Source of the DNA: Embiotoca jacksoni
Lineage: Eukaryota; Chordata; Actinopteri; Embiotocidae
Assembly (NCBI GenBank): GCA_022577435.1
Contig: JAKOON010000056.1
Location: 1,597,915 to 1,661,914 of the forward strand
Length of the DNA stretch: 64,000 bases
Direction: 5' to 3'
Below, piece by piece: positions 23,303 to 35,947 of the stretch. The notes below the pieces were generated by a model. That model made no database searches. It was given only the letters and a program-made list of their open reading frames with translations, and had not been told where the DNA came from. How positions within the stretch are numbered: the first letter of the stretch is position 1; each line of letters opens with the position of its first letter. A program made the translations under genes and the position numbers.

Positions 23303-25260
23303 TCCTGCCGGGAGGAGGAGGAGTCTGCTCACAGGTGGATCTTCTTCACGCTGCCGGGGGGGAAACCGATAGTTCTGGTTGCTATTTTGTCGACTAAAAT
23401 AATGAAGATTGTCTACTAGTTGTATATTTGTCACCAGCACTGGGGGGGTCGAGCTGCTCGGACGCAACGTAACTTTCCACATCTGTCGGAGGCGACGGCG
23501 CAGTTCATCAGAAAAGTCCAGATTCTGTACGAATGATTTCCAGGTGGCTGAAACTCTCCGTGTACGATGTTTTTGATTTCCTGCCCAGAGCTCCTCCCCC
23601 TTCCACCCCTCCTCCCCCCCTCCACCCGTTCCCATCACAGTTTGTCGGCCCGTCGTCGCCGACGTAGCTTTACCTGGGGATGTGGGCGGAGTCTCAGCCA
23701 CCTTTCTAACGTGTATTTTTCTACTGTTCATGGAGGCGTTCTGTTCCGTCGCTCACGTTCACGTCTCACCTACGACCTCGTTTTCTTCCGTCGGCGTTAG
23801 CTTCCTGTTAGCGGCGTTAGCTTTTGGGGTTTTTTTCCGCTTTCACCTCTTCTGTGTTTGTTTTTTTTTTGTGGCAGCTGCAACACGAGGAACCACCACC
23901 TGAATCTGAGCACGGTACACACGGAAGACACAAAATGCTGAAGTTAAAACAAATCATGTAAAAAAAAAAAAAAAAGAATTATAAGAACCATAAACGCATG
24001 TTTATTTTTTCTTTTCTTTTCATGTGTGAAATTATCACGACTCATATTAGAAGTTTAAAGAGTCTCCCCAACAACAGAAAAAGTACGCAAATAACAACAG
24101 AATTAATACGGAACACTAAATGTGCCAAAAATACAACTCGGTGAAAAACTATATTTCAGGTGTTTTCCTGTCACGATTATAAAATTTGTTAAAATGGAAT
24201 AAAAATATGGTTCATAGTAATCAATTGAGTTATGACACATTAAATTCACACAAAGAAAAGCAGCTTGTTTTTTTTTTTTTTTTTTATTTAATTGGATTTA
24301 ATTTGGGCATTTAAAGCCTTCCGTACGTGACTTTCCTCCGACGTCGTTCCTCGTTCACGCCGTTTGTTAAAAAAACGTCGGACCCTAATCTATCCCGCTC
24401 TAAAGTTCGTATCTCCGCTCCGGTCGAAACTTCATATTCGTCTTTTATATATATATATATATAAAAGCAAATAAAAAATAAAAAAAGCCACTAAAACGTC
24501 CGGCGGGACTGCAAAAGCTACAGGAAGTGATGTCGAATAGAGAAATCTAGAAAATAAAAGCGGAGCTAGCTGTGGCTGTAGCATTGTAGGTTAGCAATAT
24601 TCATGCTGCGTGTTCGAGGCTACGAAGGAATCGGGCGAGATGAATCCTGACTGAAGGTGGTCAGACGGAGCTGCACTTTGAACTCTTGTCGACCGCTCTG
24701 ATTGGCCCTTTGATTTATTTTTGTTCCCCAAGTTTGTTGCACACGACCTAAAAATCTTCTGTATAAACTGAACCGAACATGTTTCCTGTCTGTTGGTGAA
24801 ACTTCTTTCTTTCATTAAAGCACTAAAGTTAGTTTAAACATGTTTGGGAGGAAGTTCAGACCGACTTGTGGTTTTTACGAAGCCTCTAATCACCTCGTTA
24901 TAATCAGATTAATTAAAAACGAGGTCATCGTAACACTTTAATTTAACGTGTCATCACATCTTTAAAGACTCGACAGGAAACTATTTTTCCAGATTTAATT
25001 TGAACGTATAAAGTGATGAAACGCCGTTAAAAGTTTAAATTATCACGACGCTTTCTTCAGACCACATGTCGGTTCTTCAGGTCCAAAACCGGGACAGAAA
25101 CCACAGTTTTGTTCTCTTGCAACCTTTCGGCTGCAGCCGTGGTTTATAATCTCTGACGGGCGTCGATGTTCTTCATCGACCCGAGTCTTCATCAGCAGGT
25201 AAAAAAAAAACTGCAGACAGGGCCGGATTACAACCGGGTTTAATGTATCCACCGACGCAA
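23303..25260 (+). other. lsm14a 3' UTR and intergenic DNA
   Basis: AT-rich sequence with several oligo-A and oligo-T runs and a TA run near 24450. An 'attaaa' near 24816 is a possible late poly(A) signal. No gene is seen. The small open frames lack splice or homology support. Confidence 0.5.
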
Positions 25261-25264
25261 CAAA

Positions 25265-25750
25265 TTATAAACACGAAGGAGATGCAGGCAGTTGGACTTT
25301 GTTATCTTTGGACAGCCAGGCTAGCTGTTTCCAGGCTTTATGCTAAGCTAAGATAGCTGTTTCCAGGCATTATGCTAAATTAAGCCAGATATTTACCCCC
25401 CTGTATCCATGCTTAATGCTAAGGTAGCGGTTTTCCCCCATTTCCATGCTTTAAGTTAAATTAAGCTAAGCTATCCATTTTTCCGATGTTTCTAGGTTTA
25501 ATGCTAAGCTAAGCTAGCTGTCTTCAGGCATTATGTTAAGCTAAACTAGCTGTTTCCAGGCATAATGCTAAGCAAGGTTTTAACCCCCCCCCCCCTCATT
25601 CATGCTTACTGCTAAGCTAGCGGTTTTACCATTTCCAAGCTTCATGCTAAATTAAAGCGAGCCATTTCACCTTGTACCCAAGGTTTTATGCTAAGAACCA
25701 GCTGCTTCCCAGCTTCCAGACTTGATGCTATGCTAACGTGCTCTTTACAA
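25265..25750 (+). repeat. Diffuse tandem repeat with 'gctaagctagc' motif
   Basis: Phrases such as 'atgctaagctaag', 'tagctgtttccagg' and 'atttccatgctt' recur at irregular spacing over about 480 bp. This fits a degenerate minisatellite seen often in fish intergenic DNA. Confidence 0.75.
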
Positions 25751-26820
25751 AGTTACAGACTCGGTATACAGAGATGTGGGGATGTGGGTGGGGCCCCACA
25801 GTGCATTTTTTTACCCCGGCCTCTTGGTGCGTTAATCCGGCCCTGCTCAGTGCTGAGAAACTGCCGAAGAGCTGAGATGTCAGCTGACGATTTTTTGGGG
25901 GGGGGACGTAGAGGAAGTAGATGTCATCAGGTTTTTGAGTGTTATTGTCCACAGAAACACACAACACACTACATGATGCTTACAGTCAAACGAAACAGAA
26001 AAGAGGTTGTTGATGCAATAAGTGCGGGGAGGGGGCGGAGCCTCAGGAGGGGGCGGGCGGACGGTCGTGTTTGCGTCCCGCCTCTGGCTTCCTGTAACGC
26101 TCTCTGGAGTCACAGCCACATGTTTTGTCTTTGAACCCAGCATGGCGTCCTCCTGTGGGCCTCAGCGGACCGGTTCTTTTTATGAAGAGCAAATAATAAA
26201 CAGTTGTTGATTCGTTTGTGTCCGTCTGCTTCAGTCTCGTCTCGTGCTGCTCGCCAGACTGGTGAGAAATATACATTTATAGGAAGCGTCTTGGTTGGGG
26301 AGGAAATGACGTTCCACATTTTAGACCCAACTTTATTCACATTTCTGCTTTTTTATTGTGATTTAATTTTGCTCCATCTGTTAGTTTTGGACCAAAATAC
26401 ACTGAAATATTTAAACTGTCAGGTTCATACTGTATTCTTAAACCTCCTCTACAATATTGTTATTCTAGATAATTCCCTGAAATATTATGACACGATTTTA
26501 GGCAGGCGCAGCGATGGGTTACGTAACATAGATAGCTTCTGTCCGGTCTCATCATAAACATTTTAATTTTCAATTTCACTTGACCAAGATGCTGTCCATA
26601 ATTAGTGTCACTCATCTCCCTCCTGACATTCATAGTCCCATTCTGTCAGACCTGATCACCTTCAGCTTACGTAACAAGATGGTGCGCTGTTCGGGCACTA
26701 ATAACCCTCCATACAATACGGTTATCATTTACATAACCTCATTGTTGGCACTGATTATCCGCCATACTCCAGAGCTCCAGCGCTCTATGGGCACTAATCT
26801 GCCGCCAAACTGCGGCCCAG
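25751..26820. other. Intergenic, no gene seen
   Basis: Mixed AT-rich sequence upstream of gpi. I find no coding exon, RNA gene or clear element. Confidence 0.45.
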
Positions 26821-27077
26821 TACGTGACGGAGACAGGGCAGGGGGCGGAGCTACAACAGTGGGGCGGAGCTACAACGGCGGGGCGGAGCTACAACAGCGG
26901 GGTGGAGTGAGGCCTGCGCTGTGATTGGGGCAGCTGGCGATAATGGGCGCTTGTGTATGCTCCACCCGCCTCTTCCTTCCAGCACGCAGTCACTGTCCAC
27001 CGGCCGCTGAGCTTGGAGTCACACCGGGAAAGGTTCCGCATCTCCAGCACCGACCACCGCCCGCCGCCGCCTCCATC
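26821..27077 (+). promoter_or_regulatory. GC-box-rich promoter and 5' UTR of gpi
   Basis: Three near-tandem copies of 'ggggcggagctacaac' (26840-26905) supply GC boxes (Sp1-type). An inverted CCAAT ('attgg') follows at about 26924. A TATA-less housekeeping promoter is inferred, in keeping with a glycolytic gene. Confidence 0.6.
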
Positions 27078-30000
27078 ATGGCTCTCAGCGCCGATCCGAA
27101 CTTCCAGAAGCTGCAGCAGTGGTACCGGGCCAACGGCGGGAAGCTGAAGATGAGGGACATGTTCGACGGGGACGAGCAACGGTTCAGTTCGTTCAGGTGG
27201 GCGCACAGCCGGGAGGAGGAGGAGGTGGAGGAGGAGGAGGAAGAGGAGATGGAGGTGGAGGAGGAGGAGGAGGAGGAAGAGGCGCGTGAGGCGGCCGCGG
27301 GCCCGCAGTGACCCGCAGGTGTTCGAACCGGGTCACGGCTCCGGTATCCGCCTCCTGTCAGTTACAAGGTCATCGGTCGTTTCCGCTTTCAGTCCTCCGT
27401 TAGAGACGAGCCACGCGCCCCCTTGTCTCAGCTGTCCGTAGCCAACCCGCTGCGGGTCCGTTAAACCGGGCAGCAGGCCCGGTGTCACCGGCTGCTCCGT
27501 ATCTGGCGCATATTGGCTAGTTTGCTAATGACGCTGCGTCCATTATCGGACAGGCGGATTTCCGTGTTTTTATTAAAAGTGCCATGTTGCAGGTTTAATC
27601 GAGTCCCCGGCTGATGACGTGTCGCAGGTGGAAACACACCTTTTCTATTTCCCATCGGTTGAAATCACGTCGTTAGCTTTATTAGCTCAAACCTGACCGT
27701 TGGAGGCAGGCGGTGATTAAACGGCAGCCTGTCGGTGTGTAACGGCAGCGACGGATGTTTCCGTTAAACGTTCGACGGGCAGCTCCAGCTGATCACTCTG
27801 ATCGATCCCGGTTCCTGCTTCGAGCTTCCTGCTCGCGACCTGTTGGACTGGGACGCGTCCGATAATGGACCCTCGGTGTTACACAAGAGTTCAGATGGCA
27901 GAGACGGGATGAGACACCGAGCGGCGGGGGGACGGGGGACGGGGGACGTCCGGTGCCTCCCGGTCTCGGTGGCTACGTGCGCTGCGGCACAGCGCAGACA
28001 GACTGCGGATATGAAGTCCTCCCTGATCCAGTATCAGCTGATTCTGCAGTAATATCAATAAATAATCAATCAATAAATCTTTGATTTTAGTCTCAGCTGT
28101 TTAATAAGCTTCTCTTTTTTAATGTCCCTTCAGGACTTTTGTGAAAAATATGATGTTGTAAGGTCAGAAACATAAACATCACATTTTTAACTATTTAATC
28201 ACCACTTTATTTTAGTCTCTAAACTATAATTGATTTCTGACAATAAACTGAAAGTAATTTAATTTGAAACAATAAATACATTCAACTGTTTATAAAATAT
28301 AAAAACAGGAAGTAGATGTTCAACGTTTTATTCTGAAAGAAAATGTTTGAGTGTTTTCAACTTGAAATATTGAAATAAAAAGGATATTTTGATGTGTTTT
28401 TACTGAATTGTTCTGCGTTTGTTTTATAATCAGACATTTTTAATGATAACGTTTAGTTTTGTAGTGATGAGACATTTTTAATGATAACGTTTAGTTTTGT
28501 AGTGATGAGACATTTTTAATGATAACGTTTAGTTTTGTAGTGATAAGGTTTTTAATTGGTAAAGTGTGATGGAGGTGTTAACACTGTGACTGTCGACAGC
28601 ACGACGCTGCAGACGGACGACGGCGACATCCTGCTGGATTTCTCCAAGAACCTCGTTAACCAGGACGTCATGGACATGCTGTTCGCCATGGTACGACTTT
28701 TATTTTGAAACATCACGCACACATCCTGTCGCTGTCTGTTCCGATCAGCCGTCAGACCCCCATCAAACAACAGTCAGGGGGCGCTGCAGGTCAAAGGTCA
28801 GGAAGGTGCTGCCTGCTTTATCTCGCAGCTCTCGGAGGTGTTCCAGTTTTCACAGAATGATTCTGGATGTGTTGCTCAAGACAAAAAGGAAGATTACAAC
28901 ACTTTTATTTTGAAAGAGAAACCACACATTGAGCCACAGTCATCTTTGTCTGCAAGCGAGATGTCGACATGTGAGCACACACACCTCACTGATAAGCTCC
29001 GCCTCCTCTGGCAGCTGAACAAATCATGTTTCATCACAGTTTGTTCTCCTGTTCAGGCCGAGTCCAGAGGAGTGGAGAAGGCCCGGGACCGGATGTTCTC
29101 CGGAGAGAAGATCAACTTCACCGAGGTACACACACACACACACACACACTTACACACACACACACTCACTCACTCACTCACACACACACACATACACACA
29201 CTTACACACACTTACACACAAACACACACACACACACACACTCACACACTCACTCACTCACTCACAAACACACACTCACAAACACACACACACACTCACA
29301 CACTCACTCACTCACAAACACACACTCACAAACACACACACACACTCACACACTCACTCACTCACAAACACACACTCACTCACACACACACACACTCACT
29401 CACTCACTCACTCACTCACACTCACTCACTCACACTCACTCACACACACACTCACTCACTCACTCACACTCACTCACAAACACACACACACTCACTCACT
29501 CACTCACTCACTCACTCACACTCACTCACTCACACTCACTCACACACACACTCACTCACTCACACTCACTCACAAACACACACACACTCACTCACTCACT
29601 CACACACACACACACACTCACTCACTCACTCACACACACACACACTCACACTCACTCACTCACTCACACACACACTCACACACTGATGCTGTGAAACAGG
29701 AGGATCAACAGGTTTTTAATCAAATCTGGATTCATGTCGACTCATCAAATATTAATTTTTTTCAGTCGGCTGCAAATGAAACTAACTTGATTTTAAAGAA
29801 CAATGGAGGCTGTAGCTCAGTTGGTAGAGTGGGTTGAACACTAATCAGAAGGTTGGTGGTTCGATCCCCAGCTCCTCCTGTCTAAGTGTCCTTGAGTAAG
29901 ACACTGAACCCTAAGTTGCTCCTGATGGTGTACCATCAGTGTGAATGTTCTCCTGATGGTGTACCATCAGTGTGTGAATGTTCTCCTGATGGTGTACCAT

Positions 30001-30909
30001 CAGTGTGAATGTTCTCCTGATGGTGTACCATCAGTGTGTGAATGTTCTCCTGATGGTGTACCATCAGTGTGAATGTTCTCCTGATGGTGTACCATCAGTG
30101 TGAATGTTCTCCTGATGGTGAACCATCAGTGTGTGAATGTTCTCCTGATGGCAGCACCTAGCATGGTGATCTATCTCATTAGTGTGTGAATGGAAAACAT
30201 GTTAAAGAGTTTTGAGACCGAAAGGTGATAAAAGTATACAAGTACAGAACATTTACCGTTTAGTGTGTTTGTTTGTGTTTACAGGGGCGTGCTGTGCTCC
30301 ACGTCGCCCTGAGGAACCGCTCCAACACGCCGATCCACGTCGATGGTAAAGACGTGATGCCGGAGGTCAACAGGGTGCTGAACAAGATGAAGGCCTTCTG
30401 TCAGGTGTGTGTGTGTGTGTGTGTGACGGGGGGGCGGGGGGGGGGGGGTTGGTTGGTTGGTTGTCTCTGTTTGACAGTTTGTGTTGTGTGTTTAACAGAA
30501 AGTTCGCAGCGGTGATTGGAAAGGTTTCAACGGGAAGAGCATCACTGATGTTGTGAACATCGGCATCGGAGGCTCCGACCTGGTGAGACGTTGTTTACCG
30601 TCGTGCTGCAGAGTTGTGGGAAGTTGCGGGAAGTTGCAGAGAGCTGCGGGAAGTTGCAGAGAGCTGCGGGAAGTTGCAGTTTGAATAAGTGGTTGGTTTG
30701 AGTCGCTCCTCTTCAGGCAGATGAAGCTATGTGTTGAAGGTTTATTGTCGTGGTGCGTTCAGGGACCTCTGATGGTGACCGAGGCTCTGAAGCCGTACTC
30801 GGACGGCGGACCGAACGTCTGGTTCGTCTCCAACATCGACGGGACGCACATGGCCAAGACCCTGAAGCAGCTGAACCCAGAGACCACCCTGTTCATCATC
30901 GCCTCCAAG

Positions 30910-30962
<53 letters not shown>

Positions 30963-32804
30963 CACACACAGGAGTCCATGGCGACAGCTGCAGTGTGTTC
31001 TTCTTGTTGTTGCAGACCTTCACCACTCAGGAGACGATCACCAACGCCGAGTCTGCGCGTGATTGGTTCCTGCAGACAGCCGGCGACGTGAGTAGAACCT
31101 GAAGAAGAAACGCTGACGAGGAAGCTCCTCGTCATCCTCACCTGCTGTCTCCTCTCGTCCTCACAGAAATCTGCTGTTGCCAAACACTTCGTGGCTCTGT
31201 CCACCAACTCAGTAAGTCCCCCCCCTCCTCCCTCCACCTCCACCTCCACCTTTCCCTCCGGTCGCAGTAACCTGATTAACTCTGATCAGCTGGATCAACT
31301 CTGCAGCACGACAGGAAACAGGAACGTCTCCAATTCTGGGACTCACACTCAAACAGCACAGCAGAGGACGGTTCTTTAAACAGAACCGGGTCCAGAACCG
31401 GGTCCAGAACCAGGTCCAGAACCAGGTCCAGGAGTTAAACTCAGAAACTGAACCAGGTTTTCTGTTCGTCAATCAGAGTGAGGCCGATTAAAAGGCTGTG
31501 GAACTTTTATTTTGACAGACTCGGTGACAGGAAGCAGGAAGTAGGCAGAACTGGAACAGCAGGCTGCATCTGTAGCTTCCTGATTAATCCAAATTAATCT
31601 GAACTGACCTGTTGCTTATCAAGTCATTAACGGAGCACGCTCAGTCTGGTGTGGCCGCTTCTGTGTGCACACACAGAACTGAAACACATAGAACCAGAAT
31701 ACACAGAACTAAAACACACAGAACTAAAGTACATGGAACCAAAACCTCTTCCTTCTTATTGATCGTATTGATCTTCTTCAGCTTCACGTTATGAAGCCGT
31801 TAACGTTGAATCTCTCCTTCAGGCCAAAGTGAAGGACTTCGGCATCGACACGGCAAACATGTTCGAGTTCTGGGATGTAAGTAAGACCACGATGATGATG
31901 ATGATGATGAAGTTCAGAGTGTGAACTTCTGCCTCCTGATGCTTTTATTTTGACGAACTGCTGCCCTGCCTGTGCTCTGATTGGTGAAGTGACTGTGATG
32001 TCATGTCTGCTGTCCTCAGTGGGTCGGAGGTCGTTACTCTCTTTGGTCGGCCATCGGTCTGTCCATCGCTCTGCACATAGGTGAGTGATCACATCGATCC
32101 ATCCATCGCTCTCTGACCGAGTATTGATTATGATTATTGACGACTGATCAGCTGTGATTGCAGCATGATTTCTGCCTTTTAAATTAAAATATTTTTTTCT
32201 TCTTGTTTTAGTTTGTTTGTGTTTTGATGACATCATCAGTTTGTTGTTTACATCCTGTTTGTTTTTGTTTATTGTTTGTGTCCGTGTGTGTTTCAGGCTT
32301 TGAAAACTTCGAGCAGCTCCTTGCAGGAGCTCACTGGATGGTGAGGAAACTTTTTATTCTCTCTTTCAAACAGATTTTCTGCCAGACACATTTCAGAAGG
32401 AGCTCTTATTCTGAAGGAGTTAATACAACATTTTATTTATGGAGAAAAACTCGAGCTGAAAAAGTAGAGACCGTAGATTAGACAGTAAATTGATGGTAAA
32501 CATACAGTTTACAAGAACCTCTCAGATTTGATAATTAAAGAAACACATTTTTGATTTGAAAATGCAACGTTTACTTTCATACAAACATAAAACATTGATC
32601 AACATCTCGACTGCTTCCATAAAACACCTGAAACGTCTCGTCTGTGCAGGACAACCACTTCCGCAGCGCCCCGCTGGCCCAGAACGTCCCGGTGCTGCTG
32701 GCGCTGCTCGGCGTCTGGTACATCAACTTCTTCCAGGCCGAGACTCACGCTATGCTGCCCTACGACCAGTACATGCACCGCTTCGCTGCCTACTTCCAGC
32801 AGGT

Positions 32805-32857
<53 letters not shown>

Positions 32858-35314
32858 CAGAGGCAGGTGGGAATCAGCAGGAAACGTGAAACAGACAAAT
32901 CTGTCAGCAGCAGATTGTTGTTCCTGAACGCAGCACGGTGATGCACACAGAGCAGGAAACAGCGACCTTCATGAGGAAGTATTCAGAGTGTCGTCTCTTC
33001 ATCATCATCATCATCATCACTGAGTTCACCACGTTAACATGACTGCTGGTACGAGAACATTAGTGATGTCACCATGGAAACCTGAAACTGGAGCAGAGAA
33101 CTGAAAATCTCCAACACGTGTACTTACGGCCGAGTGTTCCTGAGCCCATGCAGTGCTTTCCAGAACAGAATCGTGGCTGTTTTTAAAGCGGTGCCACTTG
33201 AGGGCCTGAAGATCACAGACAACATCAGATTTTTGAGTGAAACTCTGTAAACGGTCAACAGAGACCTTTGAAATTCTTCAGAAAGCCTACGACGACGAGC
33301 CGGGCGAGGTGTTCTGAGTGATGTTAACTATTCACAAGAGGGGGCGGAGCTTCACCGTCTAAGACCGAAGAAGATGCATCAGGTCAGGAGACACCAGGTG
33401 GTTTTTTTTGTGTCACCATGAATTCGTCTCCCAGAGTCAGACTGTCAACAAGGAGTTCCACTGGGACCTTCTGAGGGAAAACATTCACTGAAAAACCACC
33501 TGAACTGTATTGCCATGGCAACAGGGTTCTCCAACAAAAATAAAGATTTTGACCCCTGAGGGATGAGGAAACCAATATTGGATGGCAATGATCTACGAGT
33601 CCTCAGGCGGCGCTGCTTTAGAAAAACTCTGCATGGGCTCAGGAACACAAAACTCTGATGTTTCTCTGCTCCAGTTTCAGGTTCGCGGTGAAATCATAAA
33701 TGTTCACGAATACTCTGTGTGCATCACTGTGCTGCGTTCAACGTCTCCTGATGGATGAACAAACTGAGTCCAACAGTAACTGAGGTTTAACTGGTGTGTA
33801 GTGACACGTTGTGTGTCGTCAGCAGTGATTGACAGTCTGTCTGGTTGTCAGGGCGACATGGAGTCTAACGGGAAGTACATCACCAAAGACGGCATCCGTG
33901 TCGACTACGCCACCGGACCAATCGTATGGGGGGAGCCGGGGACCAACGGGCAGCACGCCTTCTACCAGCTCATCCACCAAGGTGGCGCTCTCACAGGTCC
34001 AAACCCACCGAAGCTCTGCTGGTTCTGACGTCTGTTAACCGACTTGTTCTTCACTCACCAGGCACTCGCATGATTCCTGCCGACTTCCTCATTCCTGCTC
34101 AGTCTCAGCATCCAATCAGAGACAACCTCCACCACAAGGTAACGCCCATATTTCAAATTAAAAGCCTGCTATTGTCTCAGTAGATAGAAAGCCCTTCGTT
34201 TCTTAAAAAGGCTCTTATTGTGAAACATTTACAGGAAGCTGTTGGGACTGGAACACGTTGAAGTTCCCAACATGATGTCACACAAAAAACGATCACGCAG
34301 CGATTTTTCTGTTGATTACGAATTGAATAAATAATAATGACCTTTAGTTGTAGCCCCGCCCACTCCGTCACCTGGCTGGTTGCGTTTGCAGATCCTGGTG
34401 GCGAACTTCCTGGCTCAGACGGAAGCTCTGATGAAGGGAAAAACTACGGCGGAGGCTCGTAGCGAGCTGGAGGCCGCCGGCATGAAGGGCGACGCCCTGG
34501 AGAAGCTGCTGCCGCACAAAGTAACGAAACCCGACACCTGTTCGAATGTTTCAGACCGCCGTTCTGACCTCTGACCTCTGACCTCTGCTCCGTCTCTATT
34601 CGAAGGTTTTCGAGGGGAACAAGCCGAGCAACTCCATCATTTTCAAGAAGCTGACGCCGTTCATCCTGGGAGCTCTGGTCGGTACGTAGAGGAGCTTTCT
34701 ATATATCTGCAGGTGGTTCAGTAACAGGCAGGTGTGGTGATGATGATGATGAAGACGTTGCAACTGAATGTAGAATCCACTCGTGTGACGTTTCTGTTTT
34801 TTCCAGCCATGTACGAGCACAAGATCTTCGTGCAGGGCGTCATGTGGGACATCAACAGCTACGATCAGTGGGGGTGAGTTTCCTGTTCTCGACCCCGTCG
34901 TCCAATCAGACTCTTCATCTCTTCCTGCTGCGGAAGTGCATCGCTGTCAGGAAGAAGAAACCTGCGTCACGTATAAAAATGATGTTATAATTTTAAACTG
35001 ATGAGAATTTACGTTCATATTTTATAAAGTTGTGCTTTACGTTCCGTCTTCAGTCTTTGGCCTCCGAATAGTTTCTACATGAATGAAATTGTTTTGTGTA
35101 AAAGAGTTAAAGTCCGATGACGCATGTTTTGTTGCTGCAGTTTTAATGCGTCGCTGCAGTTTTAATGCGCCGCTGCATTGTCGCCCACAGAGTCGAACTG
35201 GGGAAGCAGCTCGCCAAGAAGATCGAGCCAGAGCTGAAGGACAACTCGGACGTCAGCTCCCACGACTCGTCCACTAATGGACTCATCAACTTCCTCAAAA
35301 AGAACTTCGCCTGA
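27078..35314 (+). CDS. gpi: Glucose-6-phosphate isomerase, complete
   Basis: Eighteen exons: 27078-27196, 28600-28690, 29057-29125, 30285-30404, 30499-30582, 30763-30909, 31016-31087, 31167-31211, 31823-31876, 32020-32080, 32297-32340, 32650-32802, 33852-33981, 34062-34138, 34392-34520, 34606-34681, 34807-34873, 35191-35314. Phases agree and give 553 residues (human 558). The cytosolic enzyme interconverts glucose 6-phosphate and fructose 6-phosphate in glycolysis; the secreted form is known as a cytokine in mammals. The family signature VGGRYSLWSAIGLS is in exon 10 (Arg272). The catalytic Glu357 (DMESNGK), His388 (NGQHAFYQL) and Lys518 (QWGVELGK) are all present. The C-terminus is NGLINFLKKNFA. 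Teleosts keep two gpi copies from the genome duplication; I cannot tell which this is. Introns are rich in CA/TG tracts and repeats, but the coding sequence looks intact. Confidence 0.96.
27205..27300 (+). repeat. GAG/GAA purine repeat at the gpi exon 1 donor
   Basis: A nearly pure-purine run of gag, gaa and gtg triplets starts 10 bp into intron 1. An open frame through it is not an exon. Confidence 0.85.
28433..28547 (+). repeat. 38-bp tandem repeat, three copies
   Basis: Copies start at 28433, 28471 and 28509 ('gacatttttaatgataac'), almost identical. They end about 50 bp before the gpi exon 2 acceptor. Confidence 0.9.
29126..29690 (+). repeat. 565-bp (CA)n/(CACT)n tract at the gpi exon 3 donor
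   Basis: CA and CACT runs, with 'caaaca' interruptions, begin at the donor itself ('gag' then 'gtacacac'). Blocks repeat in a larger pattern. The very long open frames here are repeat translations. Confidence 0.95.
29803..29930 (+). mobile_element. tRNA-derived SINE in gpi intron 3
   Basis: An intact tRNA-like head is present: A box 'tagctcagttggtag' (29813) and B box 'ggttcgatccc' (29858-29868). The body 'taagtgtccttgagtaag' follows. It is the better-preserved relative of the copy at 3630-3815. Confidence 0.85.
29918..30155 (+). repeat. 31/33-bp hairpin minisatellite grown from a SINE tail
   Basis: Seven full copies and one partial copy. Each contains CTGATGGT-GT-ACCATCAG, an 8-bp inverted repeat with a 2-nt loop; the seventh has one changed base. 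Units alternate between 31 bp and 33 bp through an extra 'tg'. The unit starts within the SINE body. Confidence 0.9.
30405..30480 (+). repeat. TG and poly-G tract at the gpi exon 4 donor
   Basis: The donor reads 'cag' then 'gtgtgtgtg', followed by a G-rich run to about 30460, in a 94-bp intron. Confidence 0.85.
30912..30971 (+). repeat. (CA)n at the gpi exon 6 donor
   Basis: The donor 'aag' then 'gtacacacac' opens directly into a CA run of about 60 bp, filling most of a 106-bp intron. Confidence 0.9.
32808..32857 (+). repeat. (TG)n at the gpi exon 12 donor
   Basis: A TG run of about 50 bp begins 6 bases into intron 12 (donor 'gtcagt'). Confidence 0.95.
32925..33745. mobile_element. Foldback (MITE-like) element in gpi intron 12
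   Basis: Left-arm phrases recur in reverse complement on the right. 'gcagcacggtgatgcacaca' (32931) pairs with 'tgtgtgcatcactgtgctgc' (about 33717). 'ctgaaactggagcagag' pairs with 'ctctgctccagtttcag'. 'gttcctgagcccatgcag' pairs with 'ctgcatgggctcaggaac'. The arms are about 250-280 bp, diverged, with about 300 bp between. No transposase frame is seen. Confidence 0.7.
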
Positions 35315-35510
35315 AGCTTTCTCCTCCTCTTCCTCCTCTTCTTCCTCCTGCGTCTCCTCATCCTCGTCTCTGATTGGCTGAATGACAACTGCGACTGACC
35401 CGAGTGTTAATGAGTCCTCACATGTAGCTCAACCTGAAGGGACTCCGTTTGATGTTAAATGTGCACGTTATTGTAGGTGACCACGCCCCCTAGTCAGCAC
35501 TGACTTTCAA

Positions 35511-35516
35511 AATAAA
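35511..35516 (+). terminator. gpi poly(A) signal
   Basis: Canonical AATAAA 197 bp after the gpi stop codon, followed by a T/G-rich stretch ('gtttgtc'). Confidence 0.75.
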
Positions 35517-35947
35517 AGCCCTGTTTGTCACTGATGCTGGCTGTTTCATGATCTTTACTTTATGAATGTTTAAAACCAACATGAATCTTTTTTTTCTCCA
35601 TCCAACCAACTTTTGTTATTAAATAATCTGCATATTATTTTGATCAATTTCTCTGCATTGAGTACTTCTGAAACATTCAGTAAATTTTAACGTACATTTA
35701 GCAGCATCATCGTAACAAAGTACTTTATTCTGAAATGGAAGTTCTTCCTGCAGAAAGGAAAGAATGCGACCTGCATTCCTGCCCAGCAGGTTTCAGGAAA
35801 CACACCTGTTGAAAATAGCTCCACATACCTGTGTGCAGGTGGCTCTGTGTGGGCGGGGCCTCTCTGTGACGATGATTGGCTCCTTCAGACCAGAGGATTA
35901 ATTTGACAGGTGAGGTGGGCGGCCGACAGACACACTGCAGCTGCAGG
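35517..35947 (+). promoter_or_regulatory. gpi-hsd17b2 intergenic, likely hsd17b2 promoter
   Basis: Only 634 bp separate the gpi stop from the hsd17b2 ATG. The stretch is AT-rich on the left and holds several E-box-like 'cacctg' motifs on the right. No TATA box is clear. Confidence 0.4.

Noticed and set aside
28838..29694. Very long His/Thr/Ser-rich frames over the gpi intron 3 microsatellite
   Set aside because: CA/CACT repeat translation overlapping a true gpi exon in another frame.
29813..29885. Functional tRNA gene
   Set aside because: A and B boxes are present, but the rest continues into a known SINE-type body and lacks a tRNA 3' half with terminator.
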